Source: Halosimplex litoreum
GTDB lineage: Archaea; Halobacteriota; Halobacteria; Halobacteriales; Haloarculaceae
DNA: 64,000 nucleotides
Assembly: GCF_016065055.1 (NCBI RefSeq)
Contig: NZ_CP065856.1
Location: 3,223,836 to 3,287,835, forward strand
Direction: 5' to 3'
Each line of letters begins with the position of its first letter. Positions within the stretch are counted from its first letter, which is position 1. The translations under genes and the position numbers were made by a program. Under the pieces are notes generated by a model. It was given only the letters and a program-made list of their open reading frames with translations. It made no database searches and was not told where the DNA came from. Below are positions 32,342 to 41,024 of this stretch, piece by piece.

Positions 32342-32830
32342 ATGGATCGGGGTCGCGCGCTCGTCTACGCCACCGCCGCGGTCATCGTCGGCGTGACCGT
32401 CCTCAGCGGCCCCGCTATCGGCCTCGTCGACCTGACGACGCCGCGCTACGACATGTCGGGACTCGGCGAGGGCAACGCGACGGTCGACGAGGTCGAACTC
32501 CCGTCGTCGGTTGCGATCGACCGCGGCTATCAGTCACAGTCGTACTATCTCACCGTCCCCGACGCGCGGATCCACCTCGCCGCCATCGACGGCAAACCGA
32601 CCGTGGCCTACGGCATCGACATCCCCGCGTTGGGGTACTCCCGCTCGACGACGCACTTCCTGAGCGACGGCGACACCGGCTGGGCCTCACTGTCGCTACG
32701 CGAGGACACGCTCGCCGACGACGCGGTCGACGCCGACCGGTATAACGGGACGCTCTCGCTCGTGTTGCGCGACAGCGGCGGGAAGACCCTCGTCGCGAAC
32801 CGGACGGTCCCCGTGGAGGTGAGCGGATGA
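32342..32830 (+). CDS. Unknown secreted/membrane-anchored protein
   Basis: 162 residues from ATG 32342, about 28 nt after TTTATG at 32313. One N-terminal hydrophobic helix (LVYATAAVIVGVTVLSGPAIG) is followed by an extracellular beta-rich domain (VDEVELPSSVAIDRGYQSQSYYL...). Its stop overlaps the next ATG by four bases, so it is coupled to the large membrane protein at 32827. I do not recognise the family. Confidence 0.7.
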   Translation: MDRGRALVYATAAVIVGVTVLSGPAIGLVDLTTPRYDMSGLGEGNATVDEVELPSSVAIDRGYQSQSYYLTVPDARIHLAAIDGKPTVAYGIDIPALGYSRSTTHFLSDGDTGWASLSLREDTLADDAVDADRYNGTLSLVLRDSGGKTLVANRTVPVEVSG

Positions 32831-34800
32831 GCACCGGACGCGCCGAGTCGGTCGCCTCGGTCGACGTTCGCGAACGGGTGGCGACGGCTCGAACGGTGCT
32901 CGTCCGCGCCGTCGTCGGCGACCGCCTCGGGCTCGTCGTCTTCCTCGGAACCCTCCTCGCGGTCGGCGTCACCTGGCGGGTCGGCGTGTTCATCACCGAC
33001 AACTACACGCTGGCGAACGCGCTGGTGGCGCTCGCCGACGGGAGTCTCGTCGTCGACGAGGCGGTGTACGGCTCTCTGGAAGCGCCGGGGATGAACGTCC
33101 ACGATGGACGACTCTACGGCCGGAACTACGGTCAGGTCGCCGTCGCGGTCCCGCTGCTGTGGGGTCTGCGGGCAGTCACGGCGGTCGCCGATCTCGGGCT
33201 CGTCTTCGCGGCCGGGTGGTCGCTCCTCCTGCTGGCGTTCGCGGTCCAGGTCGGCCAGGTCACCGGTCGAGAATCGACCTGTGCGACGACGGGTGCCGTC
33301 CTCGCGCTCGCGTCGTTCGCGGCCAGCGCCGCGCTGGCGGAACCGATCCCCCCACGCCTGCTCCCGCTTGCGGCGCTCCAGCTCGGGACGGTCCTCGCCA
33401 CCGCCCTCGTCGCGACGACCGTTTACCGACTGCTCGCTCGCATGCACGACCGACGGCTCGGCATCGCCGCGGCCGTCGCGTCGGTCCTCGCGACGCCGGT
33501 CGGCTTCTGGGCGGCGATCCCCAAGCGCCACGTCACCGTCACGGCGCTCCTCGTGGGCGTGGTCTACGCGTTCTACCGCAGTCGGTCGGTGGGCGAAAAC
33601 ACCGACGACCGCGACGCGCTGCTCTCGCCGACCGGCTTTCGCGCGCTGGCCTACGCCCTCGTCGGGCTGTACACCTGGGTCCACGCGGGCGAGGCGTTCG
33701 CCGTCTTCCTCGCGCTCGTCGCCGTCGACCTGCCGACGGCGCCGTCGAACGACCGACGGACCCTCGCCGTCGTCGGCACCGCCTTCGCCGCGTCGCTCGT
33801 CCCCTTCTTCGCGACCAACGCCGCTATCTCCGGCGACCCCGTCCGCCCGCCGCGGATGCTCTCGGAGTTCGCCGTCTCGACCGACGGCGGCGCGTTCGGT
33901 GAGGCGGGCAGTGGCGGGGGCGGTGGAACCGGTGGCGCCACGAGCGACGGGTCGCCACCGCTCCTACCGGCACCCGTTCGAACTATCGTCGCGACGGCAG
34001 CCGAGCGGTCCGGGCTCATCTTCGGCCCGTTCGTCGCCGGTGCGAAGGCCGTCGTCTCCGACCCGGAATCGTTGTACCGAACCTTCGTCCGCGCCGGCTA
34101 CGACGGGTACATCGGCGCCCGCGACAACGACCAGGCGATCAACCTCTCGGTCCTCGAATCGGCGCCCGTCCTCGCGGGCGTCGCCGCGCTCGTCGCGACC
34201 GGGGGACGCCGCGCGACCGACGCGGTTCGCGGAAGCGGGACCGACCGAGGTGTAGGTGACCGCCTCCGACGGTCGGTTCGAGCGGTCCGAACGTCGCCGG
34301 TCGCCGCCACCGACGCGTTCGTCGCCCTCGTCGCCGTCCTGTTCACGCTGATCTACATCCCTCGGTTGCCGCTGTTCGCTCAGGTGACCGTCCGATACCT
34401 CCTGCCGGTGTACGTCCTCACCGTCTACGCGCTGGCCCGCCAGCCGTGGATGCGTCGGGTTCTGGCCGAGCACGGCCGCGCGGCACTGTGGAGCTACCTC
34501 GGCGGCGTCCTCCTGGGCGCGCAACTGGTCTTCGTCGCCGTCACGGTCGGCTCGTTCGGGCGCGGCGGCGCCTTCCAGCTCCACGCCGTCGTCGGCCTCG
34601 TCGTCGGCGTCGCCTTCGCCGTCTCGGTGCTCGGGAGCGCCCTCGACGAGCGGGTCGACTCGCTGACGGCCGTCACCGGTGGGCTCGCCGCGGCACTGGG
34701 GACCGATCTGGCGCTGCTCTCGGCGTTCGTCTACTTCCGGTACGGCCCTCACGTCTTGCCGGTCGCCGACTGGCTGACCGACCTGCTGGCGTCGGCGTAG
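32827..34800 (+). CDS. Large polytopic membrane protein, GT-C-like
   Basis: 657 residues with about twelve hydrophobic segments. The first large outside loop is RVGVFITDNYTLANALVALADGSL... followed by NVHDGRLYGRNYGQVAVAVPLLWGLRAV, which resembles the first loop of GT-C glycosyltransferases (Asp-rich, aromatic), but a clear DxD/ExD was not found. A Gly-rich loop (GSGGGGGTGG) lies near residue 360. Probably a membrane sugar-transfer or lipid enzyme working with the small protein encoded just before. Moderate certainty on the general type only. Confidence 0.65.
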   Translation: MSTGRAESVASVDVRERVATARTVLVRAVVGDRLGLVVFLGTLLAVGVTWRVGVFITDNYTLANALVALADGSLVVDEAVYGSLEAPGMNVHDGRLYGRNYGQVAVAVPLLWGLRAVTAVADLGLVFAAGWSLLLLAFAVQVGQVTGRESTCATTGAVLALASFAASAALAEPIPPRLLPLAALQLGTVLATALVATTVYRLLARMHDRRLGIAAAVASVLATPVGFWAAIPKRHVTVTALLVGVVYAFYRSRSVGENTDDRDALLSPTGFRALAYALVGLYTWVHAGEAFAVFLALVAVDLPTAPSNDRRTLAVVGTAFAASLVPFFATNAAISGDPVRPPRMLSEFAVSTDGGAFGEAGSGGGGGTGGATSDGSPPLLPAPVRTIVATAAERSGLIFGPFVAGAKAVVSDPESLYRTFVRAGYDGYIGARDNDQAINLSVLESAPVLAGVAALVATGGRRATDAVRGSGTDRGVGDRLRRSVRAVRTSPVAATDAFVALVAVLFTLIYIPRLPLFAQVTVRYLLPVYVLTVYALARQPWMRRVLAEHGRAALWSYLGGVLLGAQLVFVAVTVGSFGRGGAFQLHAVVGLVVGVAFAVSVLGSALDERVDSLTAVTGGLAAALGTDLALLSAFVYFRYGPHVLPVADWLTDLLASA

Positions 34801-34839
34801 CTAGTCAGGCTTTTTGCTCCCCGTGGTCATTCCCCGGGC

Positions 34840-35409
34840 ATGAACCGCCTCAAGCAGTCGCTGCTCGACGCCCCGATCATCGAGAAAGAGGGGTATCACT
34901 ACTTCGTCCACCCGATCAGCGACGGCGTGCCGATGCTTCGGCCCGAGCTGCTCCGGGAGATCGTCATCAAGATCATCCGCAAGGCCGAACTGGAGAACGT
35001 CGACAAGATCGTCACCCCCGCCGCGATGGGTATCCACATCTCCACCGCCGTCTCGCTGATGACCGACATCCCCATCGTCGTCGTCCGCAAGCGCCAGTAC
35101 GGCCTCGACGGCGAGGTCGCGCTCTCGCAGGTCACCGGCTACTCCGAGTCGGAGATGTACGTCAACGACGTCTACGAGGGCGACCGCGTCCTCCTGCTGG
35201 ACGACGTGCTCTCGACGGGCGGCACCCTCTCCGGGCTCACCGGCGCCCTCGAAGACATCGGCGCCGACATCGTCGACATCGTCTGCGTCATCAAGAAAGA
35301 CGACGGCCCCAACAAGCTCGCCGACGCCGGCTACGACGCCAAAACGCTCATCAACGTCGTCGTCGAAGACGGCGAGGTCGTCATCACCGACGACCAGGGC
35401 GACGACTGA
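34840..35409 (+). CDS. hpt: Hypoxanthine/guanine phosphoribosyltransferase
   Basis: 189 residues, the normal length. PRPP-binding motif [14 protein letters not shown] at about residues 123-136, and the upstream [21 protein letters not shown] and VVRKRQYG regions of the archaeal HGPRT family. It converts hypoxanthine or guanine plus PRPP to IMP/GMP (purine salvage). The gene stands alone between the membrane-protein pair and a convergent minus-strand pair. Confidence 0.9.
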   Translation: MNRLKQSLLDAPIIEKEGYHYFVHPISDGVPMLRPELLREIVIKIIRKAELENVDKIVTPAAMGIHISTAVSLMTDIPIVVVRKRQYGLDGEVALSQVTGYSESEMYVNDVYEGDRVLLLDDVLSTGGTLSGLTGALEDIGADIVDIVCVIKKDDGPNKLADAGYDAKTLINVVVEDGEVVITDDQGDD

Positions 35410-35427
35410 CGCGGCGCTCGATTCCTG

Positions 35428-35667
35428 CTACACCGCTCCGACCGCGACCGCACCGAAGTACAGCCCCGCGAGCACCAGCGCCGCACCGACGCCCCGCACG
35501 AGCCGTCGGATCCCGCTGTTCGACTCGCCGTCGGTCCCGTACTCGCCGCCGCGGTCGCCCGGAACCCGCCCGACAGTGTGCGCGCGGACGACGACCTCGG
35601 GCGCCGCGATCAGAACCGCACCGAGACCGACGCCGAGGACCCCGGCCAGCAGCGTTCGGTAGTCCAT
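35428..35667 (-). CDS. Small membrane protein downstream of htpX
   Basis: 79 residues, ATG 35667. Two hydrophobic helices (about 6-25 and 59-78) are joined by a charged loop (RVPGDRGGEYGTDGESNSG). It starts two bases before the end of htpX, so the two are likely co-transcribed. Function unknown. Confidence 0.65.
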   Translation of the reverse strand: MDYRTLLAGVLGVGLGAVLIAAPEVVVRAHTVGRVPGDRGGEYGTDGESNSGIRRLVRGVGAALVLAGLYFGAVAVGAV

Positions 35668-35668
35668 C

Positions 35669-36493
35669 TCAGCTCCGCAGCTTCTCGATGCGCTTCTCCA
35701 TCGGCGGGTGGGTCGCGAACAGCCGCGCGAGGCCGCGCTCCTCGCCGAAGATGCACAGCGCGTTGACCTGCTCGTCGACCGCCGACTCGCTGGCGCGCTC
35801 GTTGCCCCGGCTGATCTTCTCCAGCGCACGCGCGAGCGGCTCGCCCGAGCCGATGGCGCCCGCGGCGTCGCTGTCGGCGACGTACTCGCGGTACCGCGAG
35901 ATGGCCATCACGAACAGCATGACGAGCATCTGGACGACCTGGCCGACGACGATGGCCAGGAAGAAGTCGGCGATCTCGTTGTCGCCGGTCAGCAGGACGA
36001 CCCACTGGGCGACGATAGCGACGATGGAGGCGATCCCCTGTCCGAGCACCATCATCACCACGTCACGGTTCGCGATGTGGGCCAGTTCGTGTGCGAGCAC
36101 GCCCTCGACCTCGTCGGCGTCGAGCGTCGCGAGCAGTTCCCGCGAGACCACGACCGTCCCGGCGCCCTTCCGCCCGACCGCGAAGGCGTTGGGCACGCCC
36201 ATCCGGGCGATCATGAGCCGGGGCTTGTCGATGCCCATCTCCTCGGAGAGTGCCTCGACCTGCCGATGGATCTCCGCGTACTGCTCCTCGGGCATGTCTT
36301 CGGCCCCGACGCTCCGGATCGCGGCCCACTTGCCGATCTTGTACTGGACCCCCACGAACAGGACGCTCCCGACCAGGACCAGCCACAGCGGGACCGAGAA
36401 CGCGCCCATCGCCACGACCGCGGCGACGGCGTAGAACGCGAACAGGATCGATCCAACGACCGCCATCCGCGCGGTGAGACTCGGGTGACGCAT
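35669..36493 (-). CDS. htpX: Protease HtpX
   Basis: 274 residues from ATG 36493 (MRHPSLTARM). Two N-terminal helices, HELAH zinc motif (VLAHELAHIANRD), two more helices, then the third ligand in YREYVADSDAAG. Typical HtpX length and layout. It removes damaged membrane proteins from the cytoplasmic face. It is the second M48 protease in this window (the other is at 11085-12146), and closer to the standard HtpX type. Confidence 0.92.
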   Translation of the reverse strand: MRHPSLTARMAVVGSILFAFYAVAAVVAMGAFSVPLWLVLVGSVLFVGVQYKIGKWAAIRSVGAEDMPEEQYAEIHRQVEALSEEMGIDKPRLMIARMGVPNAFAVGRKGAGTVVVSRELLATLDADEVEGVLAHELAHIANRDVVMMVLGQGIASIVAIVAQWVVLLTGDNEIADFFLAIVVGQVVQMLVMLFVMAISRYREYVADSDAAGAIGSGEPLARALEKISRGNERASESAVDEQVNALCIFGEERGLARLFATHPPMEKRIEKLRS

Positions 36494-36634
36494 ACGTGAC
36501 GTGTTCCCGTCCCGACGCCTCAAGAACCCTCCGCTTGTCGTCGGTCGACTGCGAAGTCGACGCTCGCGGACGTACTCTATCACTGACGGGTGTCTCAGGA
36601 GATTCTCCGGGTCACGATAGCAAGCACACGCGAA

Positions 36635-36688
36635 GCGGTGCTCGCCGTGTCGTTCGCGGCAAAACCATAGCGGGAGGTAGATTTGAAC
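36635..36688. repeat. 54-bp direct repeat copy A, ends in tRNA-iMet 3' part
   Basis: Identical over 54 bases to 36790-36843 (offset 155). The last 22 bases (36667-36688) equal 36968-36989, the 3' end of the initiator tRNA (T arm and acceptor half) plus one flanking base. This is the part of tRNA genes usually used as att sites by archaeal integrases. Confidence 0.85.
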
Positions 36689-36789
36689 TACGTCCAGACG
36701 TGCTCGCTCACTTCGTTCGCTGCGCACGACTCGCCTACTTCAAATCTCTTCGACTCTGGTTGCCGCTCATGCTGGCTCGCACACGCTTC

Positions 36790-36843
36790 GCGGTGCTCGC
36801 CGTGTCGTTCGCGGCAAAACCATAGCGGGAGGTAGATTTGAAC
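36790..36843. repeat. 54-bp direct repeat copy B, ends in tRNA-iMet 3' part
   Basis: Second copy of the repeat at 36635-36688. Bases 36822-36843 match the tRNA 3' end. Just after it an inverted copy (36890-36902) of its last 13 bases appears. Confidence 0.85.
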
Positions 36844-36968
36844 CGGAGGCAGACGGTCGCCTCACTGCGTTCGACGCTGCGACTGCCAGGGTTCAAATCT
36901 ACTCGAGTATTTCGAGGAAACAGGCTCACTCGTCGCTACGCTCCTCGTTCGCGTTGGTTCCTCGAAAA

Positions 36969-37043
36969 TAGCGGGAGGTAGATTTGAACTACCGATCTGC
37001 GGGTTATGAGCCCGCCGGAATCTCCTGGCTATCCCATCCCGCT
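36969..37043 (-). tRNA. Initiator tRNA-Met (CAU)
   Basis: 75 nt. Acceptor arms AGCGGGA and TCCCGCT pair, with A73 next; anticodon CAT is at 37006-37008; the anticodon stem has the GGG/CCC pairs (GCGGG-CTCATAA-CCCGC) and position 1 is A paired with T72, both marks of archaeal initiator tRNA. T arm GGTAGTTCAAATCTACC is complete. No CCA is encoded. Its 3' end is repeated twice downstream (36667-36688, 36822-36843). Confidence 0.93.
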
Positions 37044-37112
37044 ACCAGTTTGTACCGGCGACCACCCATTAAGGGTTGTGATTCGTTCGCCGTCCGTGAA
37101 TTAGTCCCGCGG

Positions 37113-37613
37113 TCAGGTCTCGTGGACCTGCCAGGTGAACAGGCTCTCGAAGACGTAGTTGACGAACATCGCGACGCCGATCGCGAGCGGGCTCGCGAGC
37201 AGGAACCACAGGTCCGTCTCGAAGACGACGACGGTCACGTCCAGCCGCTGGGTCAGGTACCAGTAGATGCCGAACTGGATGAGCGACCCGCCCGAGCGGA
37301 CCAGGTGTGATTTGCCCAGCCGATGCAGGAACGCCCTCGACCCGGGTTCCCCCTCGTCGGCGAACGTCCAGTGCTCGTTCACCGCGAACATCACCAGGAT
37401 GGCGGTCTCGATCCCGATCGCCTTTGCGACCAGTTCCGGAACGCCGAACCCCAGACCGAGCAGCGCGAGCATCGCGTTGTCGGCGACCGCACCGACCGCG
37501 CCGACGGAGACGAACTTGCCGAACCGCACGCCCGAGAGCAGCGCGTCGATCCGGGAGTCGTCGCTCCCCTCCAGGCTCGTCTCGCCCGTTCCGTCGACGT
37601 TCCCGTCAGTCAT
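37113..37613 (-). CDS. GtrA family membrane protein
   Basis: 166 residues. After an acidic N-terminal 20 residues there are four helices typical of GtrA: RFGKFVSVGAVGAVADNAMLALL, AILVMFAVNEHWTFAD, GSLIQFGIYWYLTQ and a last helix FVNYVFESLFTWQ. GtrA proteins are thought to flip undecaprenyl or dolichyl phosphate-linked sugars. It overlaps by eight bases the glycosyltransferase gene transcribed just before it. Confidence 0.88.
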   Translation of the reverse strand: MTDGNVDGTGETSLEGSDDSRIDALLSGVRFGKFVSVGAVGAVADNAMLALLGLGFGVPELVAKAIGIETAILVMFAVNEHWTFADEGEPGSRAFLHRLGKSHLVRSGGSLIQFGIYWYLTQRLDVTVVVFETDLWFLLASPLAIGVAMFVNYVFESLFTWQVHET

Positions 37614-38373
37614 GCTTGTCCACCAGCGCGGTCGGGTCCTCGCGAGTCGCGGCGATGGCGTTGTGGACGCGGCTGTCCCGGATCTGTTTCGCGCGGTGGC
37701 GCGAAGAGAGCAGCGCGCGGGCGAGTCGAACGGACGTTCGGACCGGCGAGACGGTCGAACCGGGCTTGTCCTCCCAGGTGATCGGCACCTCGGCGACGTC
37801 CAGCTCCAGCGCGCCGGCCATCGCGACCAGCTCTACGTCCCAGGCGAAGCCCGGCTCGTAGAGGTGCTGGCGGACGGCCTCCCACGACTCGGCGGTGATG
37901 GCCTTCGCACCGCACTGGTAGTCGTACAGATCGGCGTCTAACATCCGGCGGGCCAGCCAGGCGAAGCCGTCGCCGAGGAACCGGCGGGCGAACGTCTGGT
38001 GGCTGGTGATCGTCGAGTCGGGGTGGCGGCGGGAACCGACGGCCACGTCGGCGCCCCCGTCGGTGACGGCCGCGAGCACGCGGGCGAACTCGGCGGGGCC
38101 GGTGGAGCCGTCGGCGTCGACGAACCCGAGCACGTCGGTGTCGAGCGCCTCGTACCCGGCGGTGACGGCGGCGCCCTTGCCGCGACGGTACGGCGAGCGG
38201 TGGACGGTCGCCGGCAGGTCCGAGAGGGCGGCCGCGACCCGGTCGTCCGCGTCGTCCAGTTCGATCCGGATCGCGTCGGGAGCGAGCCGCTCGTCGAGGG
38301 CGCGGACGTACCCGGTGAGTCGGTCCACGTCGGGGCGGAAGGCGGGGACCACGAGACCGACGGACGCGCTCAT
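37606..38373 (-). CDS. Dolichyl-phosphate sugar synthase-type glycosyltransferase (GT2)
   Basis: 255 residues from ATG 38373. GT-A fold family 2: VGLVVPAFRPDVDRL at the start, RRGKGAAVTAGYEAL, then the metal-binding DAD in LGFVDADGSTGP, and DYQCGAKAI, WDVELVAMA. It probably transfers a sugar from a nucleotide donor to dolichyl phosphate on the cytoplasmic side, with the GtrA partner moving the product across. The start is set by match to the family; the longer frame upstream is unlikely. Confidence 0.87.
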   Translation of the reverse strand: MSASVGLVVPAFRPDVDRLTGYVRALDERLAPDAIRIELDDADDRVAAALSDLPATVHRSPYRRGKGAAVTAGYEALDTDVLGFVDADGSTGPAEFARVLAAVTDGGADVAVGSRRHPDSTITSHQTFARRFLGDGFAWLARRMLDADLYDYQCGAKAITAESWEAVRQHLYEPGFAWDVELVAMAGALELDVAEVPITWEDKPGSTVSPVRTSVRLARALLSSRHRAKQIRDSRVHNAIAATREDPTALVDKHD

Positions 38374-38557
38374 CGTCTGCAGTGACCACCGGGGCGAGTA
38401 AAAACCGTTCGGAACGAGCGACATCTTGGCGACCGCGGTCGCAGTCGAGCGTTCGTCGGCCGCGGTCACCGATCCCGACGACCGCTACCGGGAGCCGTTC
38501 CCCGGAACCCCAGGTGGTCCACAAGAAGTATAGGCTCCGGAGACGGGCACTCTGATA

Positions 38558-41002
38558 ATGGAGTACGGTCTGGTCCTCTGGTGGCTCGTGGCCTACCTCG
38601 CCTTGCTTGCCGTGGGGATGCCGCTCGCGGCCGCCCTGTTTCCCCGCCTCGCCGACCGCGGGGCGGGCGTCGCGCTCCCGACGGCCCTGGCCGTCCTCTG
38701 GGTCGTCGCCTACCTCCTCGGACACGTCTCGCTGACCGCCGGCTTGCTCGTCGGCCTCGCCGCGCTCGCGGCCGCCGCCGGCGCCGCGTTCTACCGCGCC
38801 AGCGGGACGGAGGGAACCCCCCTGTTCGACCGCCGTCGCTACGCGGAGGCCGCCGCCGTGTTCACCGTCGCGTTCCTGTTCATGATCGCCATCCGCGCGG
38901 TCGACGCGGGCGTCCACCCGTTCCTCGGCGAGAAGTTCCTCGACTTCGGCATGCTGCAGTCGCTGTTGCGCGCCGACCAACTCCCGCCGGAGGACATGTG
39001 GTTCGCCGGTCGCCCGGTCCAGTACTACTACGGCGGCCACCTGATAACCGCCCTGCTGACGAAGATCACCGGCACCGAGGCCCGCTTCGCTTACAACCTC
39101 GCCCTCGCCGGGTTCTACGGCATGCTCGTCACCGCCGCCTACGGACTCGCCGGGTCTATCGGGGCGAGCCGCGGCGTCTCGCGGGTCCGCGCGGGTGGGT
39201 TCGCCGCCTTCTTCGTCGGGTTCGCGAGCAACGTTTCGACGCCGGTCTATTTCGTCGCTTGGCTGCTCCCCGACGGGATCGCCTCCTTTTTCGCCGGGTT
39301 GTTCGGGACGGGGTTGGGACGGGTCGGCGCCGACGGACTGACGGCGTTTCGCTACTGGGACGCCAGCCGCGTCATCGAGGGGACGATCAACGAGTTCCCG
39401 CTGTTCGCCTGGCTCAACGGCGACATGCACGCCCACATGATGTCGACGCCGTTCGTCCTGCTCACCGCGGCGCTGCTCTTTAGCTACTACCGCACCCCCG
39501 AGACCGACCTGACCCGACGGCGACTGCTCGTGCTCGCCGTCGTGCCGCCGCTCGCCGGGATGCTCGCCGTCGTCAACACGTGGTCGTTCCCGACCGCCGG
39601 CGGCCTGACCTTCCTCGCGCTCGCGCTCTCGCCCGCCGACCCGGTGACGCTGTTGCCCGCGTCGGTCGCCGAGCGCGTCCCTCGACGGGAGAACTGGCAG
39701 CGCGAACTCGCCCGTCACGGCGTCGCGCTCGGCGGTGCGGTCGCCGTCGTCGCTCTCGGGCTCGTCTGGTCGCTCCCGTTCTGGCTCGGCACCGCCAGCG
39801 GTCGCTCGATCGCCTTCTTCCCCGACCGGAGCTCGCTCGGCGGGCTCCTGTTCGCTCACGGGGCGTTCGTGCTGCTGTTCGCGATTCACCTGGCCCGACA
39901 CTCCTTCGGGGAGGTCGACCCCCAACACGTCGCCGAAGCGGTCGTCATGGTCGGGATCGCCGTGGGCGTCGCCTGGCTCGGGGGCTCGGCGGCCGCGGTC
40001 GGGATCTTCGGCCCGATGATCGTCGTCGCCTGGGTCCTCCTGCGAACGCAGGCCGACGTGGTCCACCGGGCGACCGCACGGGCCGCCGGCACCGCTCGCA
40101 AGATGGCCACCGACGGCGGGACTGCGACTGGCGCCGCCACCGGTGAGACGCCGCCCGAAACCGCTTCCGGAACCGACCGCGGCCTCACCGAACGGCTCCG
40201 CGACGTGGTCGGCTTCGAGACGCTTCTGATCGTCGCCGGTGCGGGTATCGTCGTCCTCGTCGAGTTCGTCTACGTCCAGGAACAGGCCGGACCGGGGCGG
40301 ATGAACACCGTCTTCAAGACCTACGCCGACGTGTGGATCCTCTGGGCGGTCGCCGCCGGGGCCATCCTCGCCCACCTCGTCGAGAACCACTCGCCGGGAC
40401 TGGCGCTGTCGGGCGAGCGCTGGGCGTCGGTCTTCCGCGCGCTCGCGGTGGTTCTGATCGTCTCTACCTCGCTGTACGGCGCGCTGGCACTCGGCGGCCA
40501 CTTCGCCGGCGACGGCTACTTCAGCAGGTACAACCACCCCGACGACCCCACGCTCGACGGGTTCACCTACATCAACGAGACCCATCCCGAGGAGTACGCC
40601 GCGATCCAGTGGTTCGAGGACCTCGAGGGTCAGCCCAACATCGCCTCGGCGCCCGGCCAGGACATGTACCGCTGGACCAACCCCGTTTCGAGCCTCACCG
40701 GCGTTCCGACGCTCGCCGGGTGGGCCCACGAGGTCGGGTACCGCGGCGGTGAGTCCTACCGTGCCCGCGTCGACGACGTGAACACCATCTACACCGGGTC
40801 CCCCGAACAACGCGCTTACTACCTCGACGTGTACGAGGTCGAGTACGTCTACGTCGGGTCGAACGAACGGTCGGCCTACACGAACGGCGACCTGGCGGTC
40901 TTCGACTCGATGGCGGGCGTCACCGTCGAGAAACAGTGGGACGGCGCCGCCGTCTACCGGGTCGACCAGAGCGCGCTGGAGTACACCGGCAAGAGCGACT
41001 GA
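38558..41002 (+). CDS. DUF2298 polytopic membrane protein
   Basis: 814 residues with about sixteen transmembrane segments. DUF2298 signature residues occur in the first large outside loop (EKFLDFGMLQSLLRADQLPPEDMWFAGRPVQYYYGGH; residues near 125-165, given only in parts), which is similar to GT-C enzymes. The C-terminal 170 residues are an extracellular domain (YINETHPEEYAAIQWFEDL). It is likely a membrane glycosyltransferase; substrate unknown. A TATA-like AAGTATAGG (38525-38533) lies 28 nt upstream. Divergent from the GT2/GtrA pair. Confidence 0.87.
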   Translation: MEYGLVLWWLVAYLALLAVGMPLAAALFPRLADRGAGVALPTALAVLWVVAYLLGHVSLTAGLLVGLAALAAAAGAAFYRASGTEGTPLFDRRRYAEAAAVFTVAFLFMIAIRAVDAGVHPFLGEKFLDFGMLQSLLRADQLPPEDMWFAGRPVQYYYGGHLITALLTKITGTEARFAYNLALAGFYGMLVTAAYGLAGSIGASRGVSRVRAGGFAAFFVGFASNVSTPVYFVAWLLPDGIASFFAGLFGTGLGRVGADGLTAFRYWDASRVIEGTINEFPLFAWLNGDMHAHMMSTPFVLLTAALLFSYYRTPETDLTRRRLLVLAVVPPLAGMLAVVNTWSFPTAGGLTFLALALSPADPVTLLPASVAERVPRRENWQRELARHGVALGGAVAVVALGLVWSLPFWLGTASGRSIAFFPDRSSLGGLLFAHGAFVLLFAIHLARHSFGEVDPQHVAEAVVMVGIAVGVAWLGGSAAAVGIFGPMIVVAWVLLRTQADVVHRATARAAGTARKMATDGGTATGAATGETPPETASGTDRGLTERLRDVVGFETLLIVAGAGIVVLVEFVYVQEQAGPGRMNTVFKTYADVWILWAVAAGAILAHLVENHSPGLALSGERWASVFRALAVVLIVSTSLYGALALGGHFAGDGYFSRYNHPDDPTLDGFTYINETHPEEYAAIQWFEDLEGQPNIASAPGQDMYRWTNPVSSLTGVPTLAGWAHEVGYRGGESYRARVDDVNTIYTGSPEQRAYYLDVYEVEYVYVGSNERSAYTNGDLAVFDSMAGVTVEKQWDGAAVYRVDQSALEYTGKSD

Positions 41003-41024
41003 ACGGCGGGTCCCTCCCGACCCA

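Larger units (their letters stand above)
36494..36968. other. Gene-free region with partial initiator-tRNA copies
   Basis: No gene. It holds two partial copies of the 3' end of the adjacent initiator tRNA and several inverted repeats: 36679-36687 with 36739-36747 (9 bp), 36832-36844 with 36890-36902 (13 bp) and 36910-36919 with 36958-36967 (10 bp). The pattern suggests repeated integration or replication events at the tRNA 3' end, or spread of a tRNA-derived non-coding repeat. Confidence 0.65.

Noticed and set aside
36635-36902. Possible CRISPR or second tRNA gene from the repeats near tRNA-iMet
   Set aside because: Only two repeat copies, no regular spacers or cas genes, and the copies lack D arm and anticodon.
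36984-37310. 108-codon plus frame across the initiator tRNA
   Set aside because: It reads through the tRNA gene antisense and the antisense of GtrA.
37610-40810. 1066-codon minus-strand frame opposite the DUF2298 gene
   Set aside because: It is the antisense shadow of the DUF2298 and glycosyltransferase genes; composition lacks hydrophobic or domain pattern and no start signal is seen.
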